A stretch of 45,080 nucleotides of DNA from Mesoaciditoga lauensis cd-1655R = DSM 25116 (GTDB taxonomy: Bacteria; Thermotogota; Thermotogae; Mesoaciditogales; Mesoaciditogaceae): NCBI RefSeq assembly GCF_000745455.1, contig NZ_KN050691.1:80267-125346 (forward strand), given 5' to 3'. Made by a program: the position numbers and the translations under genes. Positions within the stretch are counted from its first letter, which is position 1. Every line of letters begins with the position of its first letter. Shown here one piece after another: positions 15,601 to 22,880 of the stretch. Under the pieces are notes generated by a model. The model was not told where the DNA came from, made no database searches, and saw only the letters and a list, made by a program, of their open reading frames with translations.

Positions 15601-18306
15601 AGGCTTCAATTTTTTGAATTCTTCAATTTCCTTATTTGTAAGCTTTTCACCTTTTGCTTTCTTCTCTGCCAAAGCATTGTAAGCGTTCGTGTAAAGCGTG
15701 TATTTTTTCCTTAAAAACTCCAAATCGTTTAATGTAACCCCATGTTCCATATTAAGTGCGTGCAAAGAATCGGTGAGTTGTTCCGATATATCCTTTGTTT
15801 TATCAATGCTTGTGTTCAATCCATCTTGTTCTTTTTGGAGTTTTGATACCTTTTCGCTTACCATAGAATATGAGCTCTTCAAAACATCAAGATATTTCTT
15901 GTCAGCATCTGAAAGCTCTCCGGATTTCGCTTGAAGTTTTGAAATATCCGTGATTGTTTGCTTTAAAAGGTTTTGCTTTGCCTTGTAATAATCAAGATCT
16001 GACATATTCAAATTTTGGCGTGCAAATTCAAGCTCTTTTCCCTGTTCTGCATACTTAGTAGCGATATCTTTCAATTGAGAGAGACTTGTAACGGTGTTTT
16101 TGACGGCTTCTGTAACTTTTTTCTGTGATTTTGCCTGTTCGTTTGTAGCGGCAGTAACCTTTTTCTGTATGCCGAGGACTTCGTTTAAGGCTTCCTGTGC
16201 CTGATTAACTACTTTTTGTTGCTTCTCAACTTCGGCGGTTTGTTCCTTTTGCTGCTTCGTGAGTTTTAAAAGCTCATTCTGGTATTTTGCCATCAATTCC
16301 TGTTTCTTTTTCTCATCCGCAAGTGCATTCGCTTCAAGATCTTTGTTTTGATTTCTCAAATGTCCTATCTTTACGAGGGCTTCGCTTTCTTTTATCGTGA
16401 GTTCGTGCCGCTTTTCCTCCAAATCTTTGAGAGAAATTAAGCCCTTGTTGTAATCGTTGTTGAGTTTCCATTCTTCCTTTTTGTAATCGTTGTAACTCTT
16501 TTGAAGCTTCGTTATTTCTTCCTGGTTTTTCTTTATTCTTTCCTGAGCAGTTGCCGTATTTTGCAATGCATCAATTTCTTTGAGTGTGTAGCTTATGCCT
16601 TCTTTTGTGAATTTCAACTCTTCTTTAGCAGCATCAAGCCTTTTTTGTGCCTCTTTTAAAGCTTTTTCGGCATTCATTTTTGCAAGTTCTTTTCGTTTTT
16701 CAATATCTTCTTGAATCGCTTTTGCATTCAAATTCCAGGCACCGGTTTCATCGTTAATTCCTTTTATTGATTGCGGTGCAAGTTCTGCCAAATCTTGTGA
16801 TATCTTTTTCAAACGTGCTTTTTCATCCGCAGTTTTATTGGCTTTATCTCTCAAGGCTTCATACTCACTTAGAAGAGCGCTTTCGTTATCTGCTTGTGCT
16901 TTCTGGGATTTCGCAAGCTTATCAGTGGATGCTATGAGATCATCATATGCCTTTTTTTGAGCTTGAATCCATCCAACAAGAGCCGTAATGCCTATGATAG
17001 CTCCAGCAACCCATCCAAAGGGGGAAGTGGCAAGAAGTGAAAAGCCTGCTATCAATCCAGGGAGCATTCCAACAAGCGATCCCAGAATCCCTACAAGCAA
17101 AGCACCGGCTCCACCAAAAGCGGTTATCATCACAATAGCTTGTTTCAAGTTAGGATTCAAATTGTTAAACCCATCAATTATGCCTTTCATAAAATCAATT
17201 ATCTGCTTTACAACAGGTAAAAGAATGCTTCCGACTTCCGCTCCAAGATCTTTTATGTTGTTCCATAAGATCTTCATTTGAGCGTTGAATCCTTTTTCTC
17301 TTGCTTCTGCCATTTCTGCAGCATTGTTGGATTCCACCAAGTATTTCGAATAATTTCTAATAGCATCCGTTTGATTCATCAAAATTTCAACAGCTTTGAT
17401 ACCTCTTATTCCAAAGGTTGTTTGCATCTTTGTCATTTCAGCTGTGGAATCTATCGCGCCACCAAGTTTTTGTTTCAATTCATCCAAAATATCCGCAAGG
17501 GGTCTCATATGTCCCGCAGCGTCAAGAGCATTTATGCCAAATTGCTTGAAAAGCTGAGGTGCAGCCATGTAAGCTCTGTTCAAAGCCGTGCCCGCTTCTT
17601 CTGCACTCATACCAGCGTTTTTCAATAAGCCAAGTTGTGTAACCACATCTTGCAAAGGTATATGCATTGCATAAGCCGTTGATGTAACGTTGGCAAGTCC
17701 TGCTCGTAACTCTGGAAGGATGATCTTGAACTCTTTAACAGCACCGGCAAAAATGTTCGTTACACGATTTGCTTTTTCTTGTGCACTAAGATAATCAGGC
17801 ATTTCCTTCACATAGGTGTTCATGGCATCTGTCATGATGTCCGTTGCTTCTGCCATGGAACCAAATGTTGCTATTGATAAAGTTGCGGTTTGTTCAACAG
17901 ATGAAACTATCTGTTCATAAGTCATTCCGGCGGATGCCATGTTGTAATACGCCTTCGTGATTTCACTTGCACTCGTCATGTGCGCTTTGGAATATTCGAT
18001 CGCTTTTTCTTTTAAGGTATCTATTTGATCAGCGTTTAATTTCATAACGCTTTGAAGATCTGCCATGGCTTGATTCAATTTTCCCGCTTGATAAACGGCA
18101 AGGCCAAAAACCCCTTCAATTGCTGCTCCGGCACCCAACAAAGCATGAGATGCCTCACCTATGGCGCTAAATGCGGTTTTCCAGCTTTTCTCGGCTTTGC
18201 CCGCTTCAACTGTTAAGCCATTTGCGGTTTGCCTTGCTTCAATCATTGATTCTTTAAATTGTCCTGTTCTTGCTTTAACATCTATCCAAAGCGATCCTAA
18301 GTTCAT
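12640..18306 (-). CDS. Tape measure protein, TP901-type
   Basis: This 1888-residue protein spans the tail lumen and sets tail length. The N-terminal TP901 core is clear at about 80-330 (ASEITKAYYNMASAGMTYEQ; GLLKNAGMSAEEAGTALN). Membrane-like segments lie at about 395-460 and again near 1210-1260 (GPIGWIIAGIQLLTSTLNF). Between them run long coiled coils rich in Lys, Glu and Gln. A tandem repeat of about 52 residues with the motif QMGDKA..EWIE lies near 1430-1530. The ATG at 18306 follows AAGAAGGTG; a GTG at 18312 is an alternative. At about 1.5 angstrom per residue the tail would be near 280 nm, an inference. No lysozyme or peptidase motif is seen. Confidence 0.9.
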   Translation of the reverse strand: MNLGSLWIDVKARTGQFKESMIEARQTANGLTVEAGKAEKSWKTAFSAIGEASHALLGAGAAIEGVFGLAVYQAGKLNQAMADLQSVMKLNADQIDTLKEKAIEYSKAHMTSASEITKAYYNMASAGMTYEQIVSSVEQTATLSIATFGSMAEATDIMTDAMNTYVKEMPDYLSAQEKANRVTNIFAGAVKEFKIILPELRAGLANVTSTAYAMHIPLQDVVTQLGLLKNAGMSAEEAGTALNRAYMAAPQLFKQFGINALDAAGHMRPLADILDELKQKLGGAIDSTAEMTKMQTTFGIRGIKAVEILMNQTDAIRNYSKYLVESNNAAEMAEAREKGFNAQMKILWNNIKDLGAEVGSILLPVVKQIIDFMKGIIDGFNNLNPNLKQAIVMITAFGGAGALLVGILGSLVGMLPGLIAGFSLLATSPFGWVAGAIIGITALVGWIQAQKKAYDDLIASTDKLAKSQKAQADNESALLSEYEALRDKANKTADEKARLKKISQDLAELAPQSIKGINDETGAWNLNAKAIQEDIEKRKELAKMNAEKALKEAQKRLDAAKEELKFTKEGISYTLKEIDALQNTATAQERIKKNQEEITKLQKSYNDYKKEEWKLNNDYNKGLISLKDLEEKRHELTIKESEALVKIGHLRNQNKDLEANALADEKKKQELMAKYQNELLKLTKQQKEQTAEVEKQQKVVNQAQEALNEVLGIQKKVTAATNEQAKSQKKVTEAVKNTVTSLSQLKDIATKYAEQGKELEFARQNLNMSDLDYYKAKQNLLKQTITDISKLQAKSGELSDADKKYLDVLKSSYSMVSEKVSKLQKEQDGLNTSIDKTKDISEQLTDSLHALNMEHGVTLNDLEFLRKKYTLYTNAYNALAEKKAKGEKLTNKEIEEFKKLKPLIDAISKQIKNYGANTAKTTHSVSEMAKGVNTLKSGIKNVIKPLESFLMDIAKETGFKAFQKDLKETNKALADGRKYYEKTGDLLGTLKMNAKALSEGIAKLHDNIAKNGATKIEIEQLKEWQTQLDNTNIAIQNMESRLERYNNDVKDLENIDFKLSLTSNANEQIPLLKRKLETLAQETKDIKYINLKPDELRTQLNSITKDVYSTTQSLVNAIGTMYQGSTDKQMKALTALKTKLQEIYKDNPVALKASLGLVDNAIENTKNKAIKAAREASKKSLQELQNGLGAIAGLIDAIGNMSGQDFSGIADGFQLVANGIQILSTTIEAGSGPIGWIIAGIQLLTSTLNFMNEQEKKNIETMKKFAEAIKPQSYDEFVKSVYKGNEAMYKWLGISEEALANSEDLKKAWKEYADEIIKSSDSIKSSIQDFSTDMDVLNSKFEDLSSLHPEFKDLASDFENLGTQSRAIKDKIDTLNKQLEDGKISVQQYNYELAKLKDQQQTLDDLANSFKELGKVMEGSGAGAEIARERFERLQRQIKQMGDKATPEWIEGQIKGIEKLSKAFDGLDEEMEGNGAKASVLRKKYAEFKAQLEKMGDKASNEWIESQIDGIKKLGEQIDKWQQTLTSGLESALTKYVNFFKDMSESQKMDYMKKYLEDVKHMTFKSTEEMKKYYDSLGKSEKDSLDKGLHDYLNKTVRYDTFKKAFDSTLKKAILNSLIQSLVTQGIIGKKVQELAAFISVAMKDGLSKGELDTIKYMMQGIEKESKTVGDAISGTMDDLETKGTTSTDKMKKMIKDYLGETEDDTKKTTDENSKRWDDMAQKIGDSVSGAIEKMLEKFGLLPLKADEVTNRLDESFSDEFGYNGKIHRYIDTFVDNFKHKFDFNPFKKLDDNAGTAFNNIWGKFNRLIDKMKDNSSIDIGINAPKITTPTISPTPSPNLSTTNNSQVVISPGAIQVNGSQTPTQTADEILDRLTTEITKQRQILGRR
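13750..14058 (-). repeat. Tandem repeat of about 52 residues in the tape measure
   Basis: Two adjacent units encode MEG.GA.A, then QMGDKATPEWIEGQIKGIEK or KMGDKASNEWIESQIDGIKK. The boundaries are approximate. Such duplications add defined increments to tape measure length. Confidence 0.65.
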
Positions 18307-18308
18307 TT

Positions 18309-18865
18309 TCACACCTTCTTTATCTTGACGATACTGCCCAGTTCTAACAAGTCATCTACACTTTTTTCCTCTTCTTCACCGCTCATTTTCTTATATCTTT
18401 CCGCAGCCTTTTCTAAATACAAATTCACCTGTTGAAAAGTCATTTTTTGGATCTCTTCGATTGTCCAACCGTATTCTTTCGAGAGGAATTCGAATGTGCT
18501 TGCGATGGCGCTACCTTCGGCATGTTCTCCGGCACCACCATCGCCACCGTGTTTTTTAGTGTTTTTTCAATCTGGTTTTGCTCAAGAATTTTTTTAACTC
18601 CATCTACAGCTTGAATGGGATATATTTCATCCATTATCTTTTTCTCATCTTCCCCTATGGCGATAGCAACTGCTTTAGCGGCTATTTCTGTTCCTTCCAC
18701 AATGTATTTAGATAGGTCTTCACCTTTTACCATTCTCTCAATGTAATCATTAAAAACTCTCATGAATTCTACATATTTCTTTATGTTCAATGGCGGCACT
18801 TCAACTGTTCTTTCGCCTACCGTGATTTTTATCTTTTTAGGTATCAGAATATCTAATTCTTCCAT
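18309..18865 (-). CDS. Tail assembly chaperone, frameshifted GT form
   Basis: This product needs a -1 ribosomal frameshift at 18551-18557. The first 105 codons are those of the short chaperone. After the slip, translation continues in the -1 frame for 80 codons to a TGA at 18309-18311, giving 185 residues. The extension begins HGGDGGAGEHAEGSAIA, a flexible Gly-rich linker, and continues STFEFLSKEYGWTIEEIQKM and QQVNLYLEKAAERYKKM, which is protein-like and typical of gpT-type extensions. It ends against the tape measure start. In lambda-like phages the GT fusion at low level chaperones the tape measure and tube. The reading frame and site are seen; frameshifting itself is inferred. Confidence 0.85.
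18440..18865 (-). CDS. Tail assembly chaperone, short G-like form
   Basis: This 141-residue in-frame product lies between the major tail protein and the tape measure, as does lambda gpG. It is a small acidic, helical protein (VPPLNIKKYVEFMRVFNDYI; AAKAVAIAIGEDEKKIMDEI). The last 36 residues, after the slippery site, are low-complexity Ser/Lys/Arg-rich (AHSNSSRKNTVGQSKRSKK) and overlap the better conserved-looking -1 frame, as expected for a shift region. It coats and folds the tape measure during tail assembly. Confidence 0.8.
   Translation of the reverse strand: MEELDILIPKKIKITVGERTVEVPPLNIKKYVEFMRVFNDYIERMVKGEDLSKYIVEGTEIAAKAVAIAIGEDEKKIMDEIYPIQAVDGVKKILEQNQIEKTLKNTVAMVVPENMPKVAPSQAHSNSSRKNTVGQSKRSKK
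18551..18557 (-). other. Programmed -1 frameshift slippery site A_AAA_AAC
   Basis: On the minus strand the codons CTA AAA AAC contain the canonical heptamer A AAA AAC in the correct phase. The -1 frame is open from here for 80 codons and carries the gpT-like extension. Placement between tail tube and tape measure genes is the classical position for tail chaperone frameshifting. Confidence 0.88.
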
Positions 18866-18884
18866 TTCTACACCTCCACAAAAG

Positions 18885-18909
18885 AAAAAGGGAGCTTAAA
18901 GCCCCCTTT
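18885..18909 (-). terminator. Hairpin terminator after the major tail gene
   Basis: AAAGGGaGC (87-95) pairs with GCcCCCTTT (901-909) across TTAAA, with one mismatch. On the minus strand it is followed by TTTTTC. It lies immediately after the major tail gene's stop and before the chaperone, so it may reduce expression of tape measure and tip genes relative to the tube. Confidence 0.65.
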
Positions 18910-18910
18910 C

Positions 18911-19924
18911 TCATTGCTCCGCTTCTATGCTCAACAGTTGATCGCCTTTTGGCCTTGTGGTATCGGCGACTGCTTTTATATCAATTGGAACGGTAACCCA
19001 GTCGGATTCGGCGAAACTCAAATCAAGCCCACCTACCCATTGAGCCTTGTAGAACATTATCGTGATTTTCTTTCCGTCCGGTTTCGTGTGAACGAATTTC
19101 ATTGGAACAGGATCTGGTAATCCAGCCTCTCCACCAAAAGTAAGCTTCTTAGTCGTAGCGGTTGCGTAATCGTATGAAATAAAGGTATCCGTGTTCAAAG
19201 CTATATTTGAACCAGAAGTCCTTGTGATTATTCCTTCATCCCATGCGACGGTATAGTCAGTTCCCTCCGTATAAGTCGTTCCCACTGGAGTGTAGATAAT
19301 TTTCAAAGCGCCGGTAATGTTCTTAGCGTTAGCATTCGTCCCGTCTCCTTCAAAGAATTGAAGGTTTCCGTTGGATGGATCAACTTCCACACTCAAAGTC
19401 CCACTTGTGGTAAGAGCCGATCCTTTCGCTTCAATAGGAACAGCCACGCCGTCCAAAGTAATTTGTGAGACGTCTCCAACCGCACTAATAGGATACGTAA
19501 GCTTGTAATCACCAGCGACAGCACCTTTTGTTCCATCTGCTACATATTCCTCGGTTTGCTCGGATGAAGGAGCATTTTTAACTACCACATTTGAAACTTT
19601 TTCGTGAAGCAGGTTTATACTTGCCGTTGCGCTTGCAAATTGATCGCTTTCATCTGCAATGTGCGCCGTGCCGGCTCCTACATTCTCAATAGCTATACCA
19701 AGAGCATCAGCCAAATTCTCAGCGGAAACCTCTGCGCTTGCGGCTTTGAGCTCCGCATTCTCTGCGGTCTTTGCACTTGCCAAAAGCACGGCAGGTAAGC
19801 CGGCGGTTAAATCGTTCGTTTCTTCTGAGATTGTAAGTGTAGCCCCACCTTTGAGATGTCCAACATTCCGGAAATTCTTCCCAAAGTAGAGCTCACCACT
19901 TCCGATCGTGTATTTTGTTGACAA
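18911..19924 (-). CDS. Major tail tube protein
   Basis: This 337-residue protein lies directly before the tail chaperone and tape measure. Residues 1-45 (YTIGSGELYFGKNF; LKGGATLTISEETNDL) and the C-terminal 75 residues (PVPMKFVHTKPDGKKITIMF; QWVGGLDLSFAESDWVTVPI) look like the two halves of a tail tube fold. Between them, at about residues 127-256, is a beta-rich insert (QITLDGVAVPIEAKG; GTDYTVAWDEGIITRTSG) resembling Ig-like surface domains of tube proteins. Hexameric rings stack to form the tail. A terminator-like hairpin follows. No sheath gene is present, supporting a siphovirus morphology. Confidence 0.8.
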   Translation of the reverse strand: MSTKYTIGSGELYFGKNFRNVGHLKGGATLTISEETNDLTAGLPAVLLASAKTAENAELKAASAEVSAENLADALGIAIENVGAGTAHIADESDQFASATASINLLHEKVSNVVVKNAPSSEQTEEYVADGTKGAVAGDYKLTYPISAVGDVSQITLDGVAVPIEAKGSALTTSGTLSVEVDPSNGNLQFFEGDGTNANAKNITGALKIIYTPVGTTYTEGTDYTVAWDEGIITRTSGSNIALNTDTFISYDYATATTKKLTFGGEAGLPDPVPMKFVHTKPDGKKITIMFYKAQWVGGLDLSFAESDWVTVPIDIKAVADTTRPKGDQLLSIEAEQ

Positions 19925-19941
19925 TTTTCACACCTCCATTT

Positions 19942-20328
19942 TTAATCAAAAATGTATTTGAATTCAAACACATAAGAGATCTCGTAAAACTCGATTCTGT
20001 CTCCTATTTGAGACATGTAAGGTTCTGCATCCGATTGAGTCAAGAGTTTAAACGGTGAAGTCCACAAGCCGTTCTTATTTATTGAATGATTTACCAAAAT
20101 ATTCAGCACTTGAAGCCCTTTTTGTTCAATCATGGATGCCGTTGTGGATGCCACGTAAATCTGCAACCTCGCCGATCCAGCGTTCCCAAGCTCTGGCTCC
20201 AGAGATAAAGAGTAAATAACAGTTTTTTCCGTTGGTGGCTTAGGCTCGGTTTCGTCGTGAACGTCAAAGTCTGGCAATGAATCTGATAAGAGATGATAAA
20301 TTTCAAGTTTCAGATCTTCAAAGGTCAC
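19942..20328 (-). CDS. Tail terminator/completion protein
   Basis: This 128-residue alpha/beta protein (MTFEDLKLEIYHLLSDSLPD at the start; FYEISYVFEFKYIFD at the end) has the length and layout of SPP1 gp17 / HK97 tail completion proteins, which cap the tail and join it to the head. It is directly upstream of the tail tube gene and overlaps the head closure gene by 11 bp. Assignment is mainly by position and size. Confidence 0.6.
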   Translation of the reverse strand: MTFEDLKLEIYHLLSDSLPDFDVHDETEPKPPTEKTVIYSLSLEPELGNAGSARLQIYVASTTASMIEQKGLQVLNILVNHSINKNGLWTSPFKLLTQSDAEPYMSQIGDRIEFYEISYVFEFKYIFD

Positions 20329-20620
20329 GACATCTCAACTCCTTGTAAACGCCCTTATCAAGAACAGCTACAACCTCAAAGTTTTCCAAGCGGTCGCCTT
20401 TTTGAATATTCTTGTCATGAGAAACAAAAATTCTTTTCTCTGTGTCTTGAATAAGGTTGCCGTTGTTATCAAAGGCTGAATAAGCTCTATCCACTACTAT
20501 GGCATGAACGAATCCATTTGAAATGTACGTTGCCTGTTCGTGTCCAAATTCATCTTTTGTTGTCTGTTTCTTGAGCCATTCAAGGTTCAAATTCTGCCTT
20601 TCAAACACTCCTGGATTCAT
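20318..20620 (-). CDS. Head closure protein, SPP1 gp16-like
   Basis: This 100-residue beta-barrel-like protein (WLKKQTTKDEFGHEQATY; KNIQKGDRLENFEVVAVLDK) resembles SPP1 gp16 / phage head closure proteins, which plug the portal-connector channel. It overlaps the gp10-like gene as a 4-bp coupling and the tail completion gene by 11 bp. Position within the connector cluster supports the call. Confidence 0.6.
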   Translation of the reverse strand: MNPGVFERQNLNLEWLKKQTTKDEFGHEQATYISNGFVHAIVVDRAYSAFDNNGNLIQDTEKRIFVSHDKNIQKGDRLENFEVVAVLDKGVYKELRCRDL

Positions 20621-21096
20621 AGTATCGCCTTCTTTAATTCCTCAAAAACGATCTTAGAGATATCTGCCTTTGAAATACTTTTAACAGCCGGCTTGAAAAA
20701 GGGCCTCGCCTTCGTTCCATGTTTCCCAATGTATTTTTGAAGCGCATATCCCCTTCTGACGGCCTCTTTCTGTGACAATTTATATTTCCTTCTCACATAC
20801 TTGATTAAAGGCTTAGAAGGGGGATAATGCGGTCTTGTACCAAATTCTACATATGCGGAATAGGGTGCACTCGATATAACAAAAATGCTTTTTCCTTTAG
20901 GAGTAACTTCAATCTTTTTTGCCAATTCTCCACTGTTAGAGGTAGGCAATGAGGCTTCCCCATGTGAAGTTGGCTTATTAAGATTCTCAATCGCTCTCGT
21001 TCGTATCATGTGGCCTACACGAAAGAGAGAATTCGTTATGAATTGCCCCGATGCCAGATAATCCAACCGCCTGAACAACTTCTCGTTAGATTCCAT
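20617..21096 (-). CDS. HK97 gp10-like head-tail joining protein
   Basis: This 159-residue protein has the family pattern: an N-terminal helix with a basic RTRAIENLNKPTSHGEA region, a central YSAYVEFGTRPHYPP motif, and a C-terminal KHGTKARPFFKPAVKS motif. These features are common in HK97 gp10-like proteins, which help complete the tail or head-tail joint. It overlaps the connector gene by 11 bp and the closure gene by 4 bp. Confidence 0.75.
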   Translation of the reverse strand: MESNEKLFRRLDYLASGQFITNSLFRVGHMIRTRAIENLNKPTSHGEASLPTSNSGELAKKIEVTPKGKSIFVISSAPYSAYVEFGTRPHYPPSKPLIKYVRRKYKLSQKEAVRRGYALQKYIGKHGTKARPFFKPAVKSISKADISKIVFEELKKAIL

Positions 21097-21421
21097 AGAG
21101 GTTTACCTCTATATCTTGGTTCATGTTCAAAATCAGAAGATTATCGATCTCCGGAACTCCATAAAGTGGTGAATGATGATACTGTACTCTATATTCCGCA
21201 AGGCTTTCACTGTCAAAATTGATTTGGCTTTTAAGCATCGGATCGTTTTCGTATTTTGCTATAAGGCGAGCAGCACGGTTGATCGTTGTTGGAGTTGGTA
21301 TGTATGCTCTTCCGGTTAGTTTCTCAATAATTTCTGTGGCGAGATCACATAAATATTGGAGTTCTTCCGTCGTGCCTGTTAAACCATCACTCGTTAATTC
21401 GTCAACCGTGCAATATGCCAT
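21086..21421 (-). CDS. Head-tail connector (YqbG/gp6-like)
   Basis: This 111-residue helical protein (TVDELTSDGLTG; LQYLCDLATEIIEKLTGRAY; RAARLIAKYENDPML) has the layout of phage connector proteins of the HK97 gp6 / SPP1 gp15 / YqbG class, which form a ring under the portal. The position two genes after capsid agrees. Confidence 0.65.
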   Translation of the reverse strand: MAYCTVDELTSDGLTGTTEELQYLCDLATEIIEKLTGRAYIPTPTTINRAARLIAKYENDPMLKSQINFDSESLAEYRVQYHHSPLYGVPEIDNLLILNMNQDIEVNLYGI

Positions 21422-21427
21422 GATTTA

Positions 21428-21661
21428 TCACCCTTTCTTATCTTTTACGCTCTTTTTGCCTTCTTTTACTTCGTCTTTTTCAACTTTAACTGCTTCTGGC
21501 TTTTGCACTTTTACCTTTTGAACTTTTCCGGCAAACAGAGGGCTTATAAGTCTCTTATAAGTTTCCTCATCAACTTCAAGAGTTTTTCCGCTCAGGAACG
21601 AACGCCCATTTACACTATAAGTTCCTTTTCCTTTGTAAGTGAGGTAATATTTATTGGCCAT
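21428..21661 (-). CDS. YqbF-like small head protein
   Basis: This 77-residue protein has an N-terminal beta domain of YqbF appearance (YKGKGTYSVNGRSFLSGKTL, then DEETYKRLIS) and a highly charged Lys/Glu/Val tail (VKVEKDEVKEGKKSVKDKKG). In skin/PBSX-type elements a YqbF gene also lies between capsid and connector. The role is unknown. The charged tail could bind nucleic acid or another head protein; that is speculation. Confidence 0.6.
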   Translation of the reverse strand: MANKYYLTYKGKGTYSVNGRSFLSGKTLEVDEETYKRLISPLFAGKVQKVKVQKPEAVKVEKDEVKEGKKSVKDKKG

Positions 21662-21672
21662 AACTAATCACC

Positions 21673-22869
21673 TCAAGACACGGTGAAGTTAGGGCACACA
21701 TTCGTTCCGAGAGCCACTGCGTTAGGATTCTCAAATGCAAAATCAACTGTAGTACTGAGGAAATAATCGGTTTTCAAAGCTTCAGGTATTCTCTTCTTCT
21801 CGGTTAATATGTTCTTTGAGATTCCATATATCAGATTTTCACGTGGAATAAGCATAACGAACGTTCTCTGATCAGCGAGAGAGGAAATATCACTTGCTAA
21901 GTATGTTGCCGTTATGGTGGCTCCGCTTGTGGGGGCAGTGGCAAATGTTATGGTTTTCGTGGATGGATCGTAAGTGTAATCTGCGCCTTGTGTTTTCTTG
22001 ACGCCATCAACATATACAATCAACACATATTTCCCATTGCCGTCTATTTCTTCCTCGGCAGTGTGAGCCGTTGTGAATGCCTTATTCGTTCCGTCAGCAG
22101 TACCGCTTACGCTTTCGCCATCTATGAACATATCAGGCAATGAAGGAACTGACACGAGAGGTTTTCCAAGTATGTTGATTTGTCCTTCTTTTATAATGAC
22201 GTTTCCAGAGAACAATGCCGTTCCGCCTTTATTTGCAAGGGCTCTTCTTATGGCAATTTCAAAGTTTGAAGAAGTGAACCATACAAGATTCAATTTTCTA
22301 AACTTTTGCGGCATTTGAATCAAGATCTGCGAGAAGATGTCCGTTAAATCCGTAGCGGTTATATGAGCGCCGGCTACATCCACAACGTGTCCGTTCGATT
22401 TTGCCAGGGAATAGAATCCATCATTTCCACCAAAGAGATCCCCATCGAAATCGGAATTATCAAGAAGCGAAAGCTCTTCGAGATCATTCTTAAATGCGTT
22501 TGCCATTCCTTGTGCTACCATGTTGGAAAAGTTCGTTCCTACAACATTTCTCAACGCTTTATCAGTGATGCTCCATGGCACCATGAAATCAGATGCATCA
22601 AGCGTTATTTTATCGCTTCCTACACCTCTTCTTGCAGTTACAGTGGCATCTTCAGCAACTCTTGTAGCTACCCTTCCACCAATATTAAATCTCACAATTT
22701 CTTCTTTATCCGTTGTCATATTTACAACACGTGCGAGTTTCAAGAGAGTGCCCGATTCTTGCACCATACTCAAAAATGCTTGCCTTTGTTGTGGGTTCAT
22801 CAATCCATTAGAAATGCTTGAAGATGTTATATCGGCTTTCTCCATTACAGCTTTGTTATCCATTCTCAT
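21673..22869 (-). CDS. Major capsid protein, HK97 fold, with inserted surface domain
   Basis: This 398-residue protein follows the protease/scaffold gene. It shows major-capsid features: N-terminal helix (QQRQAFLSMVQESG), VRFNIGGRVATRVAEDATVT near 59-78, DFMVPWSITDKALRN at 94-108, and a C-terminal TDYFLSTTVDFAFENPNAVA. An insert at about 251-325 (GTNKAFTTAHTAEEE; VYVDGVKKTQGADYTYDPST) looks like an independent beta-sandwich, probably exposed on the capsid. GGAGGTGAA precedes the ATG; another ATG two codons later is possible. HK97-fold capsids form the icosahedral shell. Confidence 0.85.
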   Translation of the reverse strand: MRMDNKAVMEKADITSSSISNGLMNPQQRQAFLSMVQESGTLLKLARVVNMTTDKEEIVRFNIGGRVATRVAEDATVTARRGVGSDKITLDASDFMVPWSITDKALRNVVGTNFSNMVAQGMANAFKNDLEELSLLDNSDFDGDLFGGNDGFYSLAKSNGHVVDVAGAHITATDLTDIFSQILIQMPQKFRKLNLVWFTSSNFEIAIRRALANKGGTALFSGNVIIKEGQINILGKPLVSVPSLPDMFIDGESVSGTADGTNKAFTTAHTAEEEIDGNGKYVLIVYVDGVKKTQGADYTYDPSTKTITFATAPTSGATITATYLASDISSLADQRTFVMLIPRENLIYGISKNILTEKKRIPEALKTDYFLSTTVDFAFENPNAVALGTNVCPNFTVS

Positions 22870-22880
22870 TTCACCTCCGA

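Noticed and set aside
12640-18306. Hidden peptidoglycan hydrolase in the tape measure
   Set aside because: I found no lysozyme, transglycosylase or peptidase motif in the long helical sequence.
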